Assembly (NCBI GenBank): GCA_024681515.1
Contig: JAILAR010000172.1
Coordinates: 1-39,991 of the forward strand
Origin: Eubacterium sp.
GTDB lineage: Bacteria; Bacillota; Clostridia; Lachnospirales; Lachnospiraceae
Reading direction: 5' to 3'
Length of the DNA stretch: 39,991 bases
In this document: one piece after another, positions 16,313 through 25,700 of the stretch
Position numbering within the stretch: position 1 is the first letter of the stretch
Layout: each line of letters begins with the position of its first letter
Program-made: the position numbers and the translations under genes
The notes under the pieces: model-generated
Told to the model about the DNA's origin: nothing
The model's input: the letters and a program-made list of their open reading frames with translations, nothing else
The model's database searches: none

Positions 16313-16945
16313 CTACTCTCCCCGTATCAGCTTCATGTACTCCTCGTAGCTGACGGTCTCTCCGCCCATACGTTCCAGATGATCCGTATGGAACTGACAG
16401 TCGATCATCCGATACTGCTCTGCTTTGAGCCTCTTTGCCAGACCGATCAGCGCCAGTTTGGAACCGTTTTCCAGATTCGTGTACATACTTTCCCCGAAGA
16501 AGCATTTTCCAATGGTGACACCATACAGACCGCCTGCAAGCTGCCCGTCGATCCATGACTCCACACTTTGGGCGTAGCCAAGCTTATGCAGCCGGAGATA
16601 CGCCGTCTCCATATCATCCGTGATCCAGGTCTTCTCCCGCTTCACGCGGCAGCTGTGCATGGTCGCCGCAAAATCCCGGTTATACTCGATGCGGATGTCA
16701 TGCTTTTTCATGAATTTGATCATTGAGTGCGATACATGAATATTCTCCGGCCGGATGATATACCGTTCCTTCGGACACCACCATTGGATCGGATCTCCCT
16801 CGTTATACCAGGGAAAGATGCCATTGGAATATGCCAGCAGGAGTCTCGCAGGTGACAGATCTCCACCCACCGCAAGAAAACCATCCTCCTCTGCGAGGGA
16901 CGGATGCGGAAATACGATTTCTTTTTCATCCAGTCGAAAGACCAT
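16313..16945 (-). CDS. aat: Leucyl/phenylalanyl-tRNA--protein transferase
   Basis: Transfers Leu or Phe from aminoacyl-tRNA to the N-terminal Arg or Lys of proteins, creating N-degrons for ClpS recognition. The 211-aa reading starts at 16945 (MVFRLDEKEIVFPHPS), where AGGAG lies 7 bases upstream; the open frame to 17020 lacks such support. Family signatures are clear: GFLAVGGDLSPARLLLAYSNGIFPWY, then WWCPKERYII, YGVTIGKCFFGESMYT and DCQFHTDHLERMGG. Length fits the family (about 200-240 aa). It follows clpA by 114 bp on the same strand, and with clpS forms a dedicated N-degron locus. This gene set is usual in Proteobacteria and much less common in Firmicutes. Confidence 0.95.
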   Translation of the reverse strand: MVFRLDEKEIVFPHPSLAEEDGFLAVGGDLSPARLLLAYSNGIFPWYNEGDPIQWWCPKERYIIRPENIHVSHSMIKFMKKHDIRIEYNRDFAATMHSCRVKREKTWITDDMETAYLRLHKLGYAQSVESWIDGQLAGGLYGVTIGKCFFGESMYTNLENGSKLALIGLAKRLKAEQYRMIDCQFHTDHLERMGGETVSYEEYMKLIRGE

Positions 16946-17059
16946 AGATTGACTCCTATTCCACACTTCGCGCCTTCCGGCGCTCCGTGGATCATCATAT
17001 CGCACGTATTTACCGATCAAACGCCTTACAACACATATACCGTCCGTGCTCTATGATGA

Positions 17060-19408
17060 TTACTTAACGAAGAAACTTTCCCCTTCTGCAGTCAGGCGGA
17101 TCCTCCCGCCTTTCTTCAGCTCTCCGAACAGGATACTGTCCACAAATAATGGTTTGATCTCGTTCCGGATCACACGTTCCACTTCCCGGGCCCCGTACTC
17201 TACGCTGACACCCTTCTGTTTGATCAGCGCCCTCGCCGGTTCATCCACCTCAAGCTCGATGCCCTTCTTTATCAACAGCGCGCCCAGCTCCGACAGCTTT
17301 TTATCCACAATGCGCACTGCCATTTCATCATCGATGGAGCGGAAGATCACAACCCGGCTGAGACGATTCCGGAACTCCGGCTTAAATGCGCGCTTCACTT
17401 CATCCATCATGACCGTCTGATCCAGTCGTTCGCTCATAAAACCGATGGAACTCTTCCCAACCTTATCCGCTCCGATGTTGGAGGTCATGATCAGGATCAC
17501 ATTGCGGAAATCCGCCTTCCGGCCCTGATTGTCAGTCAGCGTTGCATAATCCATCACCTGCAGCAGAATATTGTAAATGTCATCATGTGCCTTCTCGATC
17601 TCATCCAGCAGAAGCACCGCTGAGGGTGACTTTCTCACCGCCTCCGTAAGCAGACCGCCGTTCTCATAGCCCACATATCCGGCCGAAGCACCGATCAGCT
17701 TGGAGATAGAGTATTTCTCCGTATACTCGCTCATGTCGAAACGGATCAGCTTCACGCCCATTTCCGCTGCCAGCTGTCTGGCGATCTCTGTCTTTCCGAC
17801 ACCGGTAGGTCCCACAAAGAGAAGACTGGCCAAAGGTTTTCCGTCCTCCAGCAGTCCCGCCTTTGAAAATTTCACCGCATTCGTTACCTGCGCCACAGCC
17901 TCGTCCTGTCCGAAGATCTTCGACTTCAGATTCTCCTCCAGATTAGCAAGCCCGGCAGCATCGTCGGTCTCAATCGATTCCAGCGGCACCCGGCAGATGC
18001 TTGTCAGCACCTTATCCACCACATCCTTATCCACCGCATTTGGGGTACTCTCTTCCGGATCAGCCTTTTTCTTTCTTTTCCCGGACGCAGTCTGTGGATG
18101 CAGCTTTCGATACGCACCTGCTTCATCCATCAGATCGATGGCCTTATCCGGCAGGTACCGTTCATTGATATATCTGGCACTGGTCTCCACCATGTATTTC
18201 AGGATCTCATCGCTGTAGGTAACACCGTGGAACACCTCGTACCCTTGCTTCAATCCCCGCAGGATCTCCACCGTCTCTTCCTGACTCGGCTCCCGGATCT
18301 CCACATTCTGGAAACGCCGCACCAGACTCTTGCTCTTTTCAAAATGATTCTTATACTCTTCAAAGGTCGTCGCACCGATGAACCGGATATGTCCGTCCGC
18401 CAGATACGGTTTCAGCAGATTTGCCGCATCGTAAGAGCTCTCACCCGTCGCTCCGGCGCCGTGCAGATTGTGGATCTCATCGATATAAATGATAGGCTTT
18501 TCTTCCTTTGCGATCCCTTCCAGGACCTGCTTAAACCTTTTTTCAAAATCTCCGCGATAATGGGTTCCTGCCAGCATTCCTCCGAGATCGATGGAGAAGA
18601 TCCGCGCACCGATAAGCAGCTTTGGAACCTTTCCCTCATTAATGCGTCTGGCAAGTCCGTAGGTGATGGCGGTTTTACCCACTCCGGGTTCTCCGATATG
18701 CAGCGGATTATTCTTATCCTTCCTGCACAGGATCTGGATCGTCCGTTCCAGTTCCTCCTCTCTGCCGATCAGCGGATTCACATTTGCAAGCATGTCATTG
18801 ATACACGGCGCATACTGCTTCCATCCACGGCCGCGTCTTTCACCGCGTTCCTCCGGGCCGTCTTCCGGATCCACATCTGAATCTTCATCCGAATCCTCGA
18901 CCAGATCATCTTCCGAATTCGGTCCCTTTCCGGTGCGTCTTCCGATACTGCCTCCGGATCTACCGGACTTATCCCCTTCCGCCTCCTCGAGAACCGCTGT
19001 CAGGCTTTGCAGAAGATCCACTTCACTGATATCCTGACTCTCAATGTAATACACCGCATAACTATCCTTCAACCGGAAGAAGGCGTAAACGATCTGGGTC
19101 AGTTCGATCACGCTCTTATCCCCATAGCTGGCCTGCCGATTCGCAAATGTAAGCACAAACGTGGTCGCGTCAGAGAAGGCCGGATCGACTCCCTTCCCGG
19201 AATACAGATTCTCAGTGATAAAGGTCGTAAGTGCCTCCTCTAATATCCTGATATCTCCCCCACAATCCTCAAACGCCTCCCGGAACGTTTTGTTTTTGCA
19301 CATGGAAAGAAGGATCACCTCCGGGGTGATCAGCTCAAGACCTTTTTCCTTTGCATATTGGATGGCGTCCGTCAGAACGGATGCCGCAGCCTCCGATAAA
19401 TTCAACAT
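17060..19408 (-). CDS. clpA: ATP-dependent Clp protease ATP-binding subunit ClpA
   Basis: A 782-aa two-ring AAA+ unfoldase that feeds substrates to ClpP. An N-domain (1 to about 145) is followed by an acidic linker (EDDLVEDSDEDSDVD). D1 has Walker A GEPGVGKT (239-246) and Walker B IIYIDEIHN. D2 has GPTGVGKT (533-540) and LLLDEIEKAH. There is no long ClpB/ClpC-type middle domain. The SSIGF loop in D2 is the ClpP-docking tripeptide. The immediate upstream neighbour is clpS, the N-domain adaptor, which supports ClpA over ClpC. A GAGGAGG ribosome binding site precedes the start. clpP is not in this window and must be elsewhere for proteolysis. Confidence 0.95.
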   Translation of the reverse strand: MLNLSEAAASVLTDAIQYAKEKGLELITPEVILLSMCKNKTFREAFEDCGGDIRILEEALTTFITENLYSGKGVDPAFSDATTFVLTFANRQASYGDKSVIELTQIVYAFFRLKDSYAVYYIESQDISEVDLLQSLTAVLEEAEGDKSGRSGGSIGRRTGKGPNSEDDLVEDSDEDSDVDPEDGPEERGERRGRGWKQYAPCINDMLANVNPLIGREEELERTIQILCRKDKNNPLHIGEPGVGKTAITYGLARRINEGKVPKLLIGARIFSIDLGGMLAGTHYRGDFEKRFKQVLEGIAKEEKPIIYIDEIHNLHGAGATGESSYDAANLLKPYLADGHIRFIGATTFEEYKNHFEKSKSLVRRFQNVEIREPSQEETVEILRGLKQGYEVFHGVTYSDEILKYMVETSARYINERYLPDKAIDLMDEAGAYRKLHPQTASGKRKKKADPEESTPNAVDKDVVDKVLTSICRVPLESIETDDAAGLANLEENLKSKIFGQDEAVAQVTNAVKFSKAGLLEDGKPLASLLFVGPTGVGKTEIARQLAAEMGVKLIRFDMSEYTEKYSISKLIGASAGYVGYENGGLLTEAVRKSPSAVLLLDEIEKAHDDIYNILLQVMDYATLTDNQGRKADFRNVILIMTSNIGADKVGKSSIGFMSERLDQTVMMDEVKRAFKPEFRNRLSRVVIFRSIDDEMAVRIVDKKLSELGALLIKKGIELEVDEPARALIKQKGVSVEYGAREVERVIRNEIKPLFVDSILFGELKKGGRIRLTAEGESFFVK

Positions 19409-19429
19409 AATGCCTCCTCGATTGTTTAG

Positions 19430-19540
19430 GCTTGCTCGATAGTCATTCGAAACAGCCTGTAACCTATGGCGTTAAGCTTGCTCGATAGTCATTCGAAACA
19501 GCCTGTAACCTATGGCGTCAGGCTTGCTCGATAGTCATTC
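19430..19540. repeat. 46-bp tandem repeat between clpS and clpA (2 full copies + 19 bp)
   Basis: Full copies start at 19430 and 19476, and a third partial copy (19522-19540) overlaps the 3' end of clpS. On the coding strand each copy re-creates the clpS tail Phe-Arg-Met-Thr-Ile-Glu-Gln-Ala followed by a stop codon, with CGA in place of AGA for Arg. The repeat therefore looks like successive duplications of the clpS terminus plus about 20 bp of spacer. Confidence 0.92.
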
Positions 19541-19817
19541 TAAATGGAAAATTCTGCCTCCTTGCCCGCGCCAGCGCAGCATTTACTCTGGAAGTTGCAA
19601 CGTCATACGTGTAGCTTCCGATCACGGCCTTTCCGCTTTTATGTACCGTCATCATGATCCGGTCCGCTGTGACTGTATCCATATGAAAGATATCCACAAG
19701 GATTTCCACAACAAATTCCATGGTCGTAAAGTCATCATTGTGCATGATGACATTGTACCTCTTCGGTTCTTTCACCTTTGATCTTGTTTTCTCTTTTATC
19801 TCGCCCTGTGTACCCAC
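19518..19817 (-). CDS. clpS: ATP-dependent Clp protease adaptor ClpS
   Basis: A 99-aa adaptor that binds N-terminal Phe, Leu, Tyr or Trp of proteins and delivers them to ClpA. The core shows the ligand-pocket and folding motifs of ClpS: NVIMHNDDFTTMEFVVEIL (about 22-40), then MMTVHKSGKAVIGSYTYDVA (about 55-74). The C-terminal helix is followed by FRMTIEQA. The start is GTG at 19817 with a GGAGGG box about 10 bases upstream; no better ATG lies in frame before the conserved core. It is first in the apparent clpS-clpA-aat operon. Confidence 0.95.
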   Translation of the reverse strand: MGTQGEIKEKTRSKVKEPKRYNVIMHNDDFTTMEFVVEILVDIFHMDTVTADRIMMTVHKSGKAVIGSYTYDVATSRVNAALARARRQNFPFRMTIEQA

Positions 19818-19871
19818 AGTTTTCTGTCCCTCCGACTCCGTTCTATGTTTGTGGTGTTACCCTGCCATCGT

Positions 19872-19900
19872 ATTATAGCATATGCCCTGCCGGTAAAAAA
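19872..19900 (-). promoter_or_regulatory. Extended -10 promoter of clpS-clpA-aat
   Basis: On the minus strand TGCTATAAT (TATAAT at 19877-19872) is an extended -10 element about 55 bp before the clpS start. The -35 position holds only TTTTTT, so recognition would rely on the TGn extension. Confidence 0.5.
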
Positions 19901-19957
19901 GGGATTCCCGATGACAATCCTATGAACGAGCATATTATGAACAAAAGCCTCTATTGC

Positions 19958-19987
19958 TTGACCTTCTTTCCCATATCGTGCTATAAT
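19958..19987 (+). promoter_or_regulatory. Promoter of the CmpB-like gene
   Basis: TTGACC (19958-19963) and TATAAT (19982-19987) with an 18-bp spacer. The leader to the ATG at 20117 would be about 120 nt; I see no known riboswitch in it. This promoter and that of clpS diverge within the 299-bp gap 19818-20116. Confidence 0.65.
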
Positions 19988-20116
19988 CGCGACAAGTTAT
20001 GTCTGGATGACCTTTTGTAATTTGTTGTATGATTCATTTTCTTTCCTTTTATCCGTTTCCTCCGGCAGCATGGGGAATACGAAAACCGTCTACGCCCACA
20101 GGGCTTTGGGGCAAAT

Positions 20117-20902
20117 ATGGAATTAATAAAAAACCTATCATTTATATTTATCTTCGGCTGTGTCGGCGGATGGATCATTGAGTTCTTCTATCGACACTTT
20201 TTCCCATCCATCGGACAGACAAAGAAATGGGTGAACCCGGGATTTCTGCGCGGACCATATCTTCCGCTCTACGGAACCGGTCTCTGCGTTCTCCATGTCA
20301 TGTCCTTTATCACCTTTCCGGGCATGGATCCGGAGGGCTGGGGAACGAAGATCCTGGTACTGCTGATCATGGTGGCAACCATGACGGTAATCGAACTGAT
20401 CACGGGCTACATCTTCATCATCAGACTGAACATGCGGCTCTGGGACTACACGGACAACCGATTCAACTTCCATGGAATCATCTGTCCGCTGTACACCTTC
20501 TTCTGGGGGATCATCTGTGCGATCTACTACTTCATCGTACACAAGCCGATGCTGAAGGTTCTGGATGTGGTAACAAATCTGCCCGGCTATATTTTTGCGA
20601 TCGCAGCATTCTTTACTGTCTTCGTTATAGATTTCCTGCACGCCATCAAGTTCCTGAAACTGGTTAAGACTCTGGCAAAGGAATACAACATCGTCGTACT
20701 CTTTACCGCCTTCCGTGGGAAGATCAATGAGGTAAGAAAGTCCGCCAAAGAGGAAGATCATTTCTTCCGACCCTTTGAACTGAAGTCCCTGCCCATGCGG
20801 GCCTTCTTCGCAAAGTATAAAGATACATTCACATTTTCCAAGCTGCGCGGAAAGATCTCTGATTTCAGAGACCGGCGCTCCGCGAACAGATCGGAACAAT
20901 AA
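20117..20902 (+). CDS. Putative ABC-transporter permease-like membrane protein (CmpB family)
   Basis: A 261-aa integral membrane protein. About six hydrophobic segments lie between residues 5 and 190, and the C-terminal about 60 residues are basic and cytoplasmic. The opening FIFGCVGGWIIEFFYR, the GFLRGPYLPLYGTG segment and LWDYTDNRFNFHGIICP are the signature of the family annotated as ABC_trans_CmpB (PF06541) in Firmicutes. No ATPase gene is adjacent, so a true transporter role is doubtful; function is essentially unknown. GGGG lies 5 bases before ATG. It is monocistronic, with its own promoter and a shared terminator at 20922-20964. Confidence 0.85.
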   Translation: MELIKNLSFIFIFGCVGGWIIEFFYRHFFPSIGQTKKWVNPGFLRGPYLPLYGTGLCVLHVMSFITFPGMDPEGWGTKILVLLIMVATMTVIELITGYIFIIRLNMRLWDYTDNRFNFHGIICPLYTFFWGIICAIYYFIVHKPMLKVLDVVTNLPGYIFAIAAFFTVFVIDFLHAIKFLKLVKTLAKEYNIVVLFTAFRGKINEVRKSAKEEDHFFRPFELKSLPMRAFFAKYKDTFTFSKLRGKISDFRDRRSANRSEQ

Positions 20903-20921
20903 AATAACATAAGATCAAAAA

Positions 20922-20964
20922 AAGGCTCACCGAATGCGATCATAAGCGGCATTCGATGAGCCTT
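20922..20964. terminator. Bidirectional terminator between convergent genes
   Basis: AAGGCTCACCGAATGC pairs with GCATTCGATGAGCCTT (15 of 16 positions) around a loop of about 10 nt. Runs of A before it and CTTCTTTAT after it supply U-tracts on both strands, ending the CmpB-like gene (plus) and the symporter gene (minus). Confidence 0.85.
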
Positions 20965-20981
20965 CTTTATTTGAGGGAGTG

Positions 20982-22559
20982 TCAGTCCTCTCCGGTCTCC
21001 CGGATCTTCTGTGCATGCTCCGCCTGAATGTCAGGGAAATGCGACAGCATAGGTTCGATATCCATCCCCTTGATCCGCCTGTCCACGTAGTTCTTTGTCA
21101 GCTTCATGACCAGCGGCGACAGGGCCAGCACACCGATCAGGTTCGGAAGCATCATCATACCGTTGAAGGTATCGGAGATATCCCATGCGAGGGAGGATGT
21201 CAGCAGTGCTCCCAGCAGGATCATACCTACAAAGATGGCCTTATAGATCCTGGTTGCGATGACCGACTTGCTGCCGGCGAGATACTCAACCGCCTTGGTT
21301 CCATAGTGAGACCATCCCAGTACCGTAGTAAAGGCAAAGAGCAGGATCGCGATGGCGATGAAATATTTTCCAAGTTCAAAATCACCGAACTTAAATACAG
21401 AGTTGAAGGATTCCGCAACCAGCGTTGCATCGCTTCCCGCCGTGTGTGCACCGGTCTCCAGATCGATCACACCGGAGGTGAGGATCGTCAGCGCGGTCAT
21501 GGTACAGATCACGATGGTATCCGCGAATACCTCGAAGATACCCCAAAGGCCCTGCTTCACCGGTTCAACAACATTTGAGTTCGAGTGCACCATAACAGAG
21601 GAACCGAGACCTGCTTCGTTGGAGAAAACTCCTCGCTTGCATCCCATGGTAATAATCTGTTTCAACGTAACGCCTGCCGCACCGCCCCATAGCGCCTGGC
21701 TGGAAAATGCCATGGAGAAGATGGATCCGAAAGCCTTGCCGACAGCTGAGATATTTACGAAAATCACGATCAGTGATCCAAGGATATACATAATGACCAT
21801 AAAAGGAATGATCTTCTCTGCCACATTTGCGATACGCTTCAGACCTCCCAGGATCACGATACCCACCAGGACCAGCAGGACCGCACCGATGATCAGCATA
21901 TACAGAGTCACCTTGGATTCACCGTCCGCAGATGTGTAAAGTACTTTGTCGGACAGTGCCGGAATATCAAAGGCAGAAGTAAAGTTCAGGACGATCTTGT
22001 TCACCTGACCCATATTTCCGATACCGAAGGATGCCAGAACGGCACAGATGGCAAAGATGATGGCCAGCGCCTTGCCGATCCCCTTCATATGCTTGTAGCC
22101 GCCGAGTCCGTCCTGCAGATAATACATCGCACCGCCGGACCATTCTCCCTGTTTGTTCTTTCTCCGGAAATAGATACCCAGAATGTTCTCCGAGTAATTG
22201 GTCATCATTCCGAGAAATGCAGCCACCCACATCCAGAACACTGCACCCGGGCCGCCGGTCACGATGGCACCGGCCACACCTGCGATGTTTCCGACACCCA
22301 CCGTTGCAGCCAGCGCCGTACAAAGCGCCTGAAACTGCGAGATGGACGCCCGCTCTCCAGTATGAGAACGAACCTTCTTCTCGAAGAGACTTCCGACGGT
22401 CTTCTTTATCCAGTGTCCGAAATGGGATACCTGGAAACATTTCGTAAGGATCGTCAACAGCAGACCGACTGCGATCAGCAGCCAGACACCGACCTTGGTC
22501 CACACGAAACTGTTGACCGTGTCATTTACCTGTGCCACATTGTCCAAAAACCCGTCCAT
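20982..22559 (-). CDS. Sodium:alanine/glycine symporter family protein (AGCS)
   Basis: A 525-aa polytopic membrane protein that imports alanine, glycine or related small amino acids with Na+ (AGCS family, AlsT/DagA type). Signature segments include ATVGVGNIAGVAGAIVTGGPGAVFWMW (about 90-116), then a MTNYSEN motif and SGGAMYYLQDGLG. Later come GCKRGVFSNEAGLGSS and FTTVLGWSHYGTKAVEYL. About 11 hydrophobic helices are evident. Length is normal for the family (450-550). The start has an AGAGGTG ribosome binding site. Expression appears to be controlled through an unusual leader: the promoter lies before a strong terminator hairpin (22597-22636), and the ribosome binding site sits in the loop of a GTTTCA/TGAAAC pair. 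Confidence 0.95.
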   Translation of the reverse strand: MDGFLDNVAQVNDTVNSFVWTKVGVWLLIAVGLLLTILTKCFQVSHFGHWIKKTVGSLFEKKVRSHTGERASISQFQALCTALAATVGVGNIAGVAGAIVTGGPGAVFWMWVAAFLGMMTNYSENILGIYFRRKNKQGEWSGGAMYYLQDGLGGYKHMKGIGKALAIIFAICAVLASFGIGNMGQVNKIVLNFTSAFDIPALSDKVLYTSADGESKVTLYMLIIGAVLLVLVGIVILGGLKRIANVAEKIIPFMVIMYILGSLIVIFVNISAVGKAFGSIFSMAFSSQALWGGAAGVTLKQIITMGCKRGVFSNEAGLGSSVMVHSNSNVVEPVKQGLWGIFEVFADTIVICTMTALTILTSGVIDLETGAHTAGSDATLVAESFNSVFKFGDFELGKYFIAIAILLFAFTTVLGWSHYGTKAVEYLAGSKSVIATRIYKAIFVGMILLGALLTSSLAWDISDTFNGMMMLPNLIGVLALSPLVMKLTKNYVDRRIKGMDIEPMLSHFPDIQAEHAQKIRETGED

Positions 22560-22596
22560 GGTTTCACCTCTTTAAACCCTTTTTGATCCCTTTATG

Positions 22597-22636
22597 AAAC
22601 AAAAACGTTCTGAGCCACGCAATATGGTCCAGAACG
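22597..22636 (-). terminator. Intrinsic terminator/attenuator ahead of the AGCS gene
   Basis: CGTTCTG (22606-22612) pairs with CAGAACG (22630-22636), and the inner GCCA/TGGT continues the stem. On the minus strand the stem is followed by TTTTTGTTT. It lies 85 bp after the adhesin stop codon and could end that gene. However, the symporter promoter is upstream of it, so symporter transcription must also pass through it. Confidence 0.8.
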
Positions 22637-22652
22637 CCTTTGTTCCTGATGA

Positions 22653-22682
22653 ATTATAATATATAGTTCGAGATTCCGTCAA
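22653..22682 (-). promoter_or_regulatory. Promoter of the AGCS symporter gene
   Basis: On the minus strand TTGACG (22682-22677) and TATAAT (22658-22653) are spaced by 18 bp. The predicted start is near 22646, so the first transcribed structure is the terminator hairpin at 22606-22636. Confidence 0.7.
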
Positions 22683-22720
22683 CTGTTTTCTTTTTGTTGA
22701 TCCGGACGAATATATACCGC

Positions 22721-25700
22721 CTACTTCTTTTTGCGGAAATGGATCAGGATCAGAGCCCCCAGTGCGCCCACACCAAGCAAAATTCCAAAGATAGTGAGCG
22801 GTGTGCCGTCCCCTGTCTGGGGCTGACGTTTTACGACCGTATCCTGTGGCTCCGGTTCCCGGACATCCGTTGTATCCTGCGGCTGGGGTTTCCGAACGAT
22901 CGTCGTATCCTGCGGCTCCGGTTCTTCGGGCGGTGTCGGGGGTTCTTCCTCCTTCGGTGGCCTGGGTTTTACCGAATCCTCCGGTACCTCCGGCTCCGGC
23001 GGAAGCTCCTTCACGGAAACCGACTGATCCTCTGAATCCGGATCCTCATGGATCAGCGGAAATGTAACCGTATCATTATTGCTGCCGAGATAACGGACCG
23101 CTATGGCATCCCCTTCCGTTTCGGTTCCGAGATACAGCCGTTCGTAAACAACAAATTCACATCCTGCATATTCTGTCAGATCCAGCCCTTCGAAACGCAC
23201 CGTTACGGTTCCGCAGGCCTCGTAGCGAGAGGCCTGATATCCTGCCGTCGTCGTAAACTCAGAGGAAGCAGTAACCGCACTTCCGTCCGGACGGGTGAAC
23301 AGAGTCACTGTCCCATCCTCCTGCTTCAACATCAGAGATCCGACCAAAGTGTACGTGGTAGCCGTCCGTAGATTCGTGTAGCTGCAGATATCCCATACCG
23401 TCTGATCAGCCGCAGGCTCCAATATCTTTGCTTCGGAATACCGTCCTTCCCGGATCAACGTATCGCGTGCATCCTTTGTATTCGTATCTGCAATCCCGGC
23501 AAGTTCAGGATCCACGGTCAGCGCCAGGGTTCCGATCTCCGGCATACGCATATCCGTGATCTTCGCCTGTCCGTCTTCCCGATCCGGGTCAAAGATCCGA
23601 TAAGTCGCATGATCCAACGCACCCTGCTCGGGTTCTTTCCAGACAAAGTTTCCTTCTTCCTCAACACGCTCCCAACCGATACGGATCTCCACCGGCTCTT
23701 CCTTTTGGTATCCGTTTGCATCAACCTCTGTCACCCGGTACCAGCCGGCGATCAGCGCCCCGTCATCATTATCCGGTGTCTGATCTCTCGCGGTAAGATC
23801 CTCCGGATCCTCACGGAACCAGATTCCCGCTTTCGTTCCATCATAGTTCTTCCCGTCATCATAATAACCGGTGTTTTCGTCATGCTTTTGATAGTTTGCA
23901 GCTGTACTTGCAAATCCGTCTGCATCCGTTACGATCCGGTGCACCTCATGTGTGTCCAGATTCTCGATTTCAAAGATCGCCCCTTCCAGAGGTTCTTCCT
24001 CTCTGTCCGAAACCTTCTGCAGTTCGATATCTCCGCGGATGATCCCATTTGAAAAAACAAGCTCATTGACCGTTTTCGTCCGCTGAGTACCCTTCCTGCC
24101 GGAAGCGCCACTGAGGATCGGCTTCAGCTGTGTGGTTCGGTTCCCTGCCTCGTCCAACATCCATGCTCCATCCGGTTCATAACCTGTCTCCGCGCTGCCC
24201 TTACTGTCCAGTACGAAAACCATCTGAAACGGTCCGGAAACACCGTTCACTGCAGCGATATCCCCCTGCCCCGGCATACGATAATCCGTCGGCGGATCTG
24301 TCTCTTCGATAATGAGATACCCAAGCGGAAACTCCTCTTCGATCAATGCTCCGAGGTAATCTCCCTCTGAAAGCTTAAGCATGGCGGTCGTGTAGGTTTT
24401 GGACCATGCAGGGGTCTTCATTTTCTTTCGGATCTGCCTCGATGTATAATTCTTTGATACATCCAGCGGATAATAACTCATGGTAAATGATGCATTCTCC
24501 AGATCTGCCGCTCGGTTTCCGTTGGAGATCTTCCGGATACCTGCACCGATCTCGCCTCGCACAGGTTCATCCTCCACCCGGAAAACGGCAGGATTTCCGG
24601 CGTCATTCTCCTCCGTCACCGTTACAGATCCGATCTGATCCGATATCCGGTAATTCTTTGCTGCCTTCGACTCCACCACATAGAATACGGTTCCCTCCGC
24701 ATTCCGGATTCCGGTAGTCTGGTCCTTCTTCATCTGCGAGGTTACTTCCAGGACATTGGATGTCCCGTCCGCTTTTACTGTGAAGGTTCCGATGGACTTA
24801 CTGTAATCCGGGGTATTCAGCAACCGCGCTGCCAGCGCATCCTGTGCATCCTTCTTCTCCCGGAACAATTTGTACTCCGCACCCTTCAGGGCATAATTCG
24901 GATTTCCGTCTGTACAGGAAGGATCCGAGGATTCCTTGACCAGTGCCGCATAGGTTCGTCTGTAGTTCTTCCAGGTAAGATCAGAAGCTGCTGCATTTTG
25001 AATAGCTGCCTCAATCTCCCTGTACAGAAAACCGTGGGATGCCATATCATACGCTCCCGTGGTCTGTGCAAGATAAATGGTTCTCTGTGCTTCCGTCATC
25101 TTCTCCTGTACCAGCACCTTCGTCGGCCTCTCCTTAAACTTCCCGAGATACGCGATCGCGATCCCGTCCGGAACCTGCTGCCAGTTTCCGCTGCTGTCCC
25201 GGTACCGCGGCTCTGCCGCCAGGGCCGTAGACCCACTTTTTGCCCGCGGCCACATGGTACTCTTCGTCGTTCCGGTCGTATCAAAAAACCAGCCCGTAGT
25301 CAGATAGCCGGTGTCCTCCGTTTCATATTTCACAGTCGTCTCATTTTCATCACCGAAACGGATTCCCGTCACTTCCAATGTAAACGGAATGTCATTCAGC
25401 AGCTTTCCGGTTCCGTCGATCTTCCGGATCGCAATATAATAATCCTCCGGTTCCTCCTGATGTTCGGATTCCTGCCAGGTCAGGAAACTTTGGTAAACAC
25501 GTTCCGAAAGCGGGATGTTCTCCACCTTGCTTTCCAGATAGTAGAGCTGAAAATCCACGGTCTGCGGGATCTCACCCTTTCCGAGACACTCCTGTATGTA
25601 CCCTTCCAGTTCCGAAGTTGAATAATCACTGAATGTCGCATTTGATACATTCTGCCCGGTCCCGGTCCTTCCATGCTTTGAAAGGTAATAACAGAGAATA

